DNA of 64,000 nt from assembly GCA_018524725.1 (NCBI GenBank), contig JAEUWP010000188.1:62001-126000 (forward strand), read 5' to 3'. Below are positions 59,328-64,000 of the stretch, one piece after another (positions within the stretch are counted from its first letter, which is position 1; every line of letters starts with the position of its first letter). Made by a program: the position numbers and the translations under genes. The notes beneath the pieces were generated by a model, which was given only the letters and a program-made list of their open reading frames with translations, made no database searches and was not told where the DNA came from. This DNA comes from Podaxis mareebaensis (Eukaryota; Basidiomycota; Agaricomycetes; Agaricales; Agaricaceae).

Positions 59328-60524
59328 ATGCTGTTGAACTTTGCGGCAGCTGCGGCCTTCGTTACTTTTGCCTCTGCACACGCTACTTTCCAGCAATTAT
59401 GGATCAATGGCGTTGATGCTGGATCGTCCTGTGTCAGGGCTCCAGCCAGCAATTCACCGGTTACGAGTGTGAACAGTCCTGTATGTCTTGTTCTTGCTCT
59501 TCTTCCATCCTGCTTCTAGCTCACGGTGAATGATAGGATTTGGCTTGTAACGTGGGTGCCAGTTTCAGCCCCAACGTTTGTACTGTCAAGCGTAAGCATC
59601 CATCGCCTGGGTTCTGAGTGTAGAGAGTGGACGGTAACTTGGTTTGCACTATTCAGCTGGAGACCGCGTGACTGTTGAGATGCACCAGCAACCCGGTCAG
59701 CGTCAGTGCTCCTCCGAGGCTATTGGTGGCAACCACTTTGGACCTGTCTTGGTCTACATGGCGGCTGTCTCCGACGCAAAAACCGCTGTTGGTTCTCAGG
59801 CCAACTGGTTCAAGGTTGCGCAAATGGGTCTGGTCTCCAACAACCCAGATTACTTTGGCTCTCGTGAGTGGCTCGATTCTAATAAATGCCCGTCACGCTG
59901 ATCATTTTACGTCTATTTTTATAGAGGTGCTCAATGATAACTGTGGTCACTTCACATTCACTGTTCCTAATATCGCCCCTGGCAATTACCTACTTCGTGC
60001 TGAAGTGATTGGTAAGTCTTCTATGCGCGGAGAAGCTGGTTGTTGTATTTGAACATCTGCGTAGCCCTCCACGTTGCCTCCGGTTCCGGTGGTGCTCAGT
60101 AAGTCTGCTATACTAGCCGATCCGCAGTACGTTGCTAATTATACCAACACGAAATGTAGGTTCTATCCTGCTTGTTACCAGTTGAACGTTACTGGTGATG
60201 GTACGGGCAAGCCACCCACCGTCAAGATCCCTGGTGCTTACAGCGCTAACGACCCCGGCATCCTAATCAACATTTACCAAGACCTGACTACCTATGCTAG
60301 TGCGTAGCTCTTCTCAACATCAAACATCTCCGTCCTTCATAATGTGAATGGGAATGTCTGACGATAATGACGCAGTTCCTGGGCCCTCGCCGTACGGAAC
60401 AACTGTTGCACCCATTGCCACGACCTCGTATCCGAAGACAGCGACATGGAACACAGCCCTTCAACCTAGTACTGTGCCGACTACGACACCCGCACCCGGT
60501 GCCACGGGAATTGGAACGGCGTAG
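59328..60524 (+). CDS. AA9 lytic polysaccharide monooxygenase (secreted)
   Basis: Copper enzyme that oxidatively cleaves cellulose or related beta-glucans outside the cell. The signal peptide is 17 residues ([17 protein letters not shown]), leaving His18 as the mature N-terminal copper-binding His in [20 protein letters not shown]. Later exons give [51 protein letters not shown] with the second copper His, [71 protein letters not shown] with the axial Tyr, and [20 protein letters not shown]. The tail is short, Thr/Pro-rich, with no cellulose-binding module. All copper ligands and the QFYPACYQL block are intact. ATG 59328 is fixed by the signal peptide. The membrane-protein gene begins 80 bases after its stop on the same strand. 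Confidence 0.93.
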
Positions 60525-60603
60525 AATACAGCATGTGAGATAAGATTAAATAGGAAATATGACGTCATGTGACCGGGGAGATGAGATTGCTTGTTAAACG
60601 TTA

Positions 60604-61751
60604 ATGCCTACCGCTTTCTATGATCTGCCAGCCATGTCCTCGCCGTTGCCCACAAACACAATTGTGTTCTCTGGCTCTAGCTCAGACTCTCCTGATGACG
60701 GAGGTGTAGGTATGCAGCGTGGAGCTAGTTATTTCTTTGGGTTTCTCATCACCTTCGTCGTGCTCCTCTTTGTATTCGTTGGATGTGGAGTGGTTTCGAG
60801 GAGGAGATTCGCACAGCGTAGGAGGGCAATGTTTGAGTGGAACATGGAGCCCTGGGCGGAACGGATGCAAGGGGGTGAGGTCGGCTATGTGCCCCCCGTG
60901 TTAATGGAGAAGAAGTTCGAAAGGGCAAAGGATGCGTCGTCTTGGAAAGATTTGACGGTAAGTGGGCTTCTTTTGTGTGTTTTTATGACAACAAAACTCG
61001 TGGTGCTAATTCATGCACTATACAGCCACTTTCCGCTTTGATTGTGTCCCCTCGCACGGGAGGAAAGCAAACCCCGGAAGCGGGCGGCCGTGCTCTACCG
61101 CCACCTCCCCCGGCCCAGCGTCCACAGTCTCCCACTAGTTACAGTGGACGTCGAGGGTTTGACTCTGACCTCGAAATCATTACCCGGACGTTGTCCTCTG
61201 TGTCCCATAGGCCTTCAGAGTCCCTCACGCGTATCGGTTCTGGGAACTCTGGTCTGGTCCGTGTTACCAGTCCAACTCCTTATTATCGAAACCCTAATGT
61301 TATCCTGGCTCAGCGCGAGTCTGAGGAGCAACGACATCAACAACCATCACAAGAACGACCACAAAGACAAGAAACGGCCTCTCAGCGACGTGGCTTCCTG
61401 CATTACCTGAACCCAGCCTCGTGGCTCAGGTCGACAGGCCGTCGGCGGAGGGAACGCGGTCAGGGGGAGGATGTAGAACAGGGTGCTCAGGATGCTGTTT
61501 ATGATGAAAAACCAATAGAAGAAAAAGTGGAGGAGAAGGAAAAGGTGCTGCAGGTCGCAGTGTTGATACAGATGCCTTCATTGTCATCGCGCACCTCATC
61601 GTCTCGCTCGGAGCGTGGAGAGAGCCTACCGGGATATGAGGTCGGTGTAGCGACCCTTCCTTGGGTCGATGATTCCAAAGGAAATCTGGCCCAGGGGCAC
61701 GGGCATGTTCAATGGCAGCACATGCATCCCCCTGTGCTTGCGCCTGATTGA
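60604..61751 (+). CDS. Single-pass membrane protein with VAV-x-I-x-MPSL motif, copy 2
   Basis: Two exons, 60604-60957 and 61026-61751, encode 359 residues. A Ser-rich segment of about 40 residues (PLPTNTIVFSGSSSDSPDDG) precedes one membrane helix (FFGFLITFVVLLFVFVGCGV), then a basic stop-transfer (SRRRFAQRRRAMFEWNMEPW) and a long tail rich in Pro, Ser, Arg and Gln. The tail includes GGRALPPPPPAQRPQSPTSY, VLQVAVLIQMPSLSSRTSSS, YEVGVATLPW and a final HMHPPVLAPD. Architecture, motif and intron position match the gene at 38359-39512. An alternative start at 60634 (MSSPLPT) would shorten it by ten residues. No signal peptide; probably a type III or tail-inside plasma-membrane or endomembrane protein. 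Function unknown. Confidence 0.78.
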
Positions 61752-63164
61752 ACATTAGTTTCCTTGACTTTCGTTTTGACGTTTGACATTACAGTATCTC
61801 ACTCCACCTAATCATTCAGTATCTTCGCTGCAGACTTAGGTATTACGTGTAGCATTGGCTTCTCTTTGGCGTTTTCTATGAATCATGTAGCATATCTACT
61901 ACCACTATGTACATAATGTAAGACCCTTACGTGAAGACTGCGTAGAGCACTTCGTACTGACTGCTCCATGCTCCCATCGCGACGCGTGCTCCGCTTCAGG
62001 CTTCAAGAACGTCAGGTCCATGAGTTGTTATATACTTATTATAAGTGATCCGCGCACGGAAGCATTTTTAACGATTTACTGCTCATCGGAACTAATAAAG
62101 TAATTATATTCCGTTTTAGTCGAGCTTCGGGACGGGGCTCCAACTTCGTTTCCTCCTGTGTGAAATTCGGTTGTTCCTTAGTTCGGTGGTTTCAGTGGGC
62201 CCTTTGGGTCAGGGACTGGGTGACGAGAGGCGATAGTGCAGTGCATGGCCTTACTTGGGCTGCAACTTTCTTGGTGCCTAAGACTGGGGGCACGCGTCCA
62301 ACGTGTGCGGAAGGACGCAGACTTTCTTTCGTATAGTCCGCACTTGTCTATTCCGTTCAAATGTTCTTTAGACTAAAGAGACGTCCTCCATATGGTCAAG
62401 TTCACAGTTATGGCTTATAGCCACTATAATGGTTGGAAATGGAGTATCAGGTGATTATGGTGGCGTTCAGGTATTGGAATTCGAACACTGAACATTACTA
62501 ACTCTTACGCACCGACATACCTCTGAATAAATGATGGTTATTGCTGTAACTCTCCTTACCCATCCAATAACATTATTGATGGAGAAGCCCAGTAATGCGT
62601 TGTCAAAAATATCCTTGGCCGCGCTTAGACTGTCATAATTATCTGCTCGCGAGGCTCCGAGGAGGTAGGAGTGTCACCATTGCGTTCCGTGTATGCAGCG
62701 GGTATGTACTTCTGTCCTTTCTAATAATAGCCTCTATCGGAGGGGCAAGAGGCTGGTCCCGGTCCCAGTAACAACCTTCATTTTCATTACAGAAAATCGC
62801 TTACAAGTGTGATGCTTCCGACGATGGGTTCGGACACTCTAAGAGCATCAATTATAACGTGAGGCCGAGCGGAAACACTGGAGGTCGGCACGGCGTTCGA
62901 GCGGTCTTGGAAAAGGTGTCCATTCCAGCAAAGATCAAGGAGGTAAATGAAGACTGGGAGCCTGAGTGGAGCTCCGTTTCAAAAGGTTGGAATGAACAGC
63001 CTGAATATCTATTGCGTTACTGATCATGCCAGGGTAACGATGAACATGAGGAAAGAGGGCAGAGAAAAAACCTAACGTCAATAACCGCTCCCCCATCACG
63101 ACCTTCCATTCTCTGCATGTGACTCATAGTACGAATACCGCCTCCAGCATTTCATGACTTCTTG
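61752..63164. other. Intergenic region with one exon-like open frame
   Basis: Mostly without features. At 62794-63022 (+) a frame of about 75 codons, opening directly after an ATTACAG acceptor-like site, reads KIAYKCDASDDGFGHSKSIN and ends EQPEYLLRY plus stop. It could be the last exon of an unrecognised gene whose 5' exons (perhaps ending at GTATGT near 62702) I cannot place. Confidence 0.4.
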
Positions 63165-63712
63165 TCATCTTGTGATTGTTGGATGATCCCAAGACCGACA
63201 ATTGCACCGTCTGCTAGCACGTCAGCAGCTTTGCGGCCCTCTTTCGCAACGGATTGAGCTTTGCGGAGAAACTCCTGTTCAATGGCTTTGGCGCGTGCGA
63301 GCTGAGCGGAAACAGGACAAGTTTAGACTAGAGGGTAAAAAAAGGAACGAGGGAATGGTAAGAACCTCTTTCGGGTGGTGTAGGCATTCGAAGTAGTCAA
63401 AATATTGCGTTGCGCAGTTTTTGGGGTCATCGGTACCAGCATAGCACTAACAAAGTTGTGAGTGAGGAGTAGGGAGTAAAGTCAAGGCGTATAGCGCACC
63501 TTCTGAAACTCCTGCCAGTAGGTAAAGCACCGCGAACGTCCTGGACAAAATGACGGGTTCCGAGTTGGTTAGTCCCATGGCGCGTAGGATGATTCCGGAT
63601 ACGTGGCGGGTGCATGTATGGTGTATGTCCTCACCTCCTGTAAAGCCAAAACCCGACTTGTGTACCCATTAGCACATGACTTTCTGAGAAATTCAAGGAT
63701 ACTCACTGCCAT
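63165..63712 (-). CDS. Mitochondrial complex I 15-kDa subunit, NDUFS5-like (twin CX9C)
   Basis: Small accessory subunit of NADH:ubiquinone oxidoreductase found on the intermembrane-space side. Five short exons, starting with MA, give SGFGFTGGRSRCFTYWQEFQ, KCYAGTDDPKNCATQYFDYF, ECLHHPKE, LARAKAIEQEFLRKAQSVAK and EGRKAADVLADGAIVGSWD before TGA at 63165-63167. Both CX9C motifs are exact: C-FTYWQEFQK-C and C-ATQYFDYFE-C, as needed for Mia40-dependent disulfide formation. The GGRSRC and DDPKNC blocks and ECLHH are typical of this subunit in fungi. The first exon encodes only two residues, so the start at 63712 depends on a correct first intron (GTGAGT ... ACAAG). No exon is more than about 100 nt, so ordinary ORF scanning misses the gene. 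Confidence 0.88.
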
Positions 63713-64000
63713 GATTATTCGTTGTTCACTGCGTTCGAGTGTCGGGTCCTTGCCCGGAGACCTGCGTGACTACTGTGACGGTGTGACGGTAGTGAAGGTC
63801 ACGTGTAATGAATGAGTTCCTGGTGATTCCAAGACTGATGGATTGTGCATATCGCCATCCATTGTTGTACGTCCCCACCCCATCCTGCAGGATACGTCGT
63901 GATGCTGATGGTGCAACGCCATCTAGGTTTGAATAGAGCTGAAAAGCATGGCAGAACAGGCCGAACTCGCGTTTGCAAGGACGTTTCTGAACACGTTATC
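63713..64000. other. Right-edge region
   Basis: Promoter of the complex I subunit gene and the window end. No gene is recognisable. Confidence 0.4.

Overview
This window is nuclear DNA from a filamentous fungus, most likely an agaricomycete basidiomycete and probably a plant-litter or wood decayer. The reasons are: genes split by many short introns of about 45-100 nt (GT...AG); basidiomycete-type families (a DUF6593-type protein, a DUF6699-type protein, a macrofage-activating-glycoprotein-type secreted protein); and a lignocellulose and aromatic-degradation gene set (AA9 copper monooxygenase, two GH16 glucanases, a CYP53-type P450, a glutathionyl-hydroquinone reductase). I saw no bacterial-type operons, rRNA, CRISPR array or convincing tRNA gene. 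All gene models were built by eye from reading frame, splice signals and remembered family motifs; no search was run.

Layout. 1-1882: no convincing gene. 1883-5269 (+): OPT oligopeptide transporter. 5758-8756 (+): long disordered protein ending in a RING-H2 domain. 9035-12506 (+): Nup96-type scaffold nucleoporin encoded as a stand-alone gene. 13121-14664 and 15563-17129 (both -): tandem GH16 glucanases with the same exon pattern, including a 9-nt micro-exon. 17.2-19.7 kb: no intact gene. 19677-20380 (-): DUF6593-type gene. 21607-22319 (-): UBC4/5-type E2. 22.3-27.8 kb: about 5.5 kb without a recognisable gene.

27790-31406 (-): large low-complexity protein with an RRM-like segment, divergent by 105 bp from a PIG-L GlcNAc-PI de-N-acetylase (31512-32475, +). 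32876 to about 33530 (-): DUF1770/Atg43-like protein with unresolved 5' end. 35109-36122 (+): intronless DUF6699-type gene. 38359-39512 (-): single-pass membrane protein with a sister at 60604-61751 (+). 39800-41725 (-): CYP53-type P450. 42869-44534 (+): secreted, probably GPI-anchored glycoprotein with a 6-nt micro-exon. 44749-46455 (-): glutathionyl-hydroquinone reductase.

47594-48793 (-) and 49445-50638 (+): head-to-head pair of uncharacterised, apparently related proteins. 50863-53336 (+): CTP synthase. 53904-56069 (+): a second P450. 56601-58390 (+): PWI/SR splicing factor. 59328-60524 (+): AA9 LPMO. 60604-61751 (+): membrane protein. 63165-63712 (-): twin-CX9C complex I subunit of the NDUFS5 type.

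The housekeeping genes (E2, Nup96, CTP synthase, PIG-L, PWI/SR, complex I subunit) act independently. The decay-related genes fit one lifestyle: GH16 and AA9 enzymes act on glucans outside the cell, the OPT transporter imports peptides, and CYP53 and the hydroquinone reductase handle aromatic products. They are not arranged as one obvious co-regulated cluster. The best candidates for something undescribed are the head-to-head protein pair, the paralogous membrane proteins sharing a VAV-x-I-x-MPSL motif, and the micro-exons.
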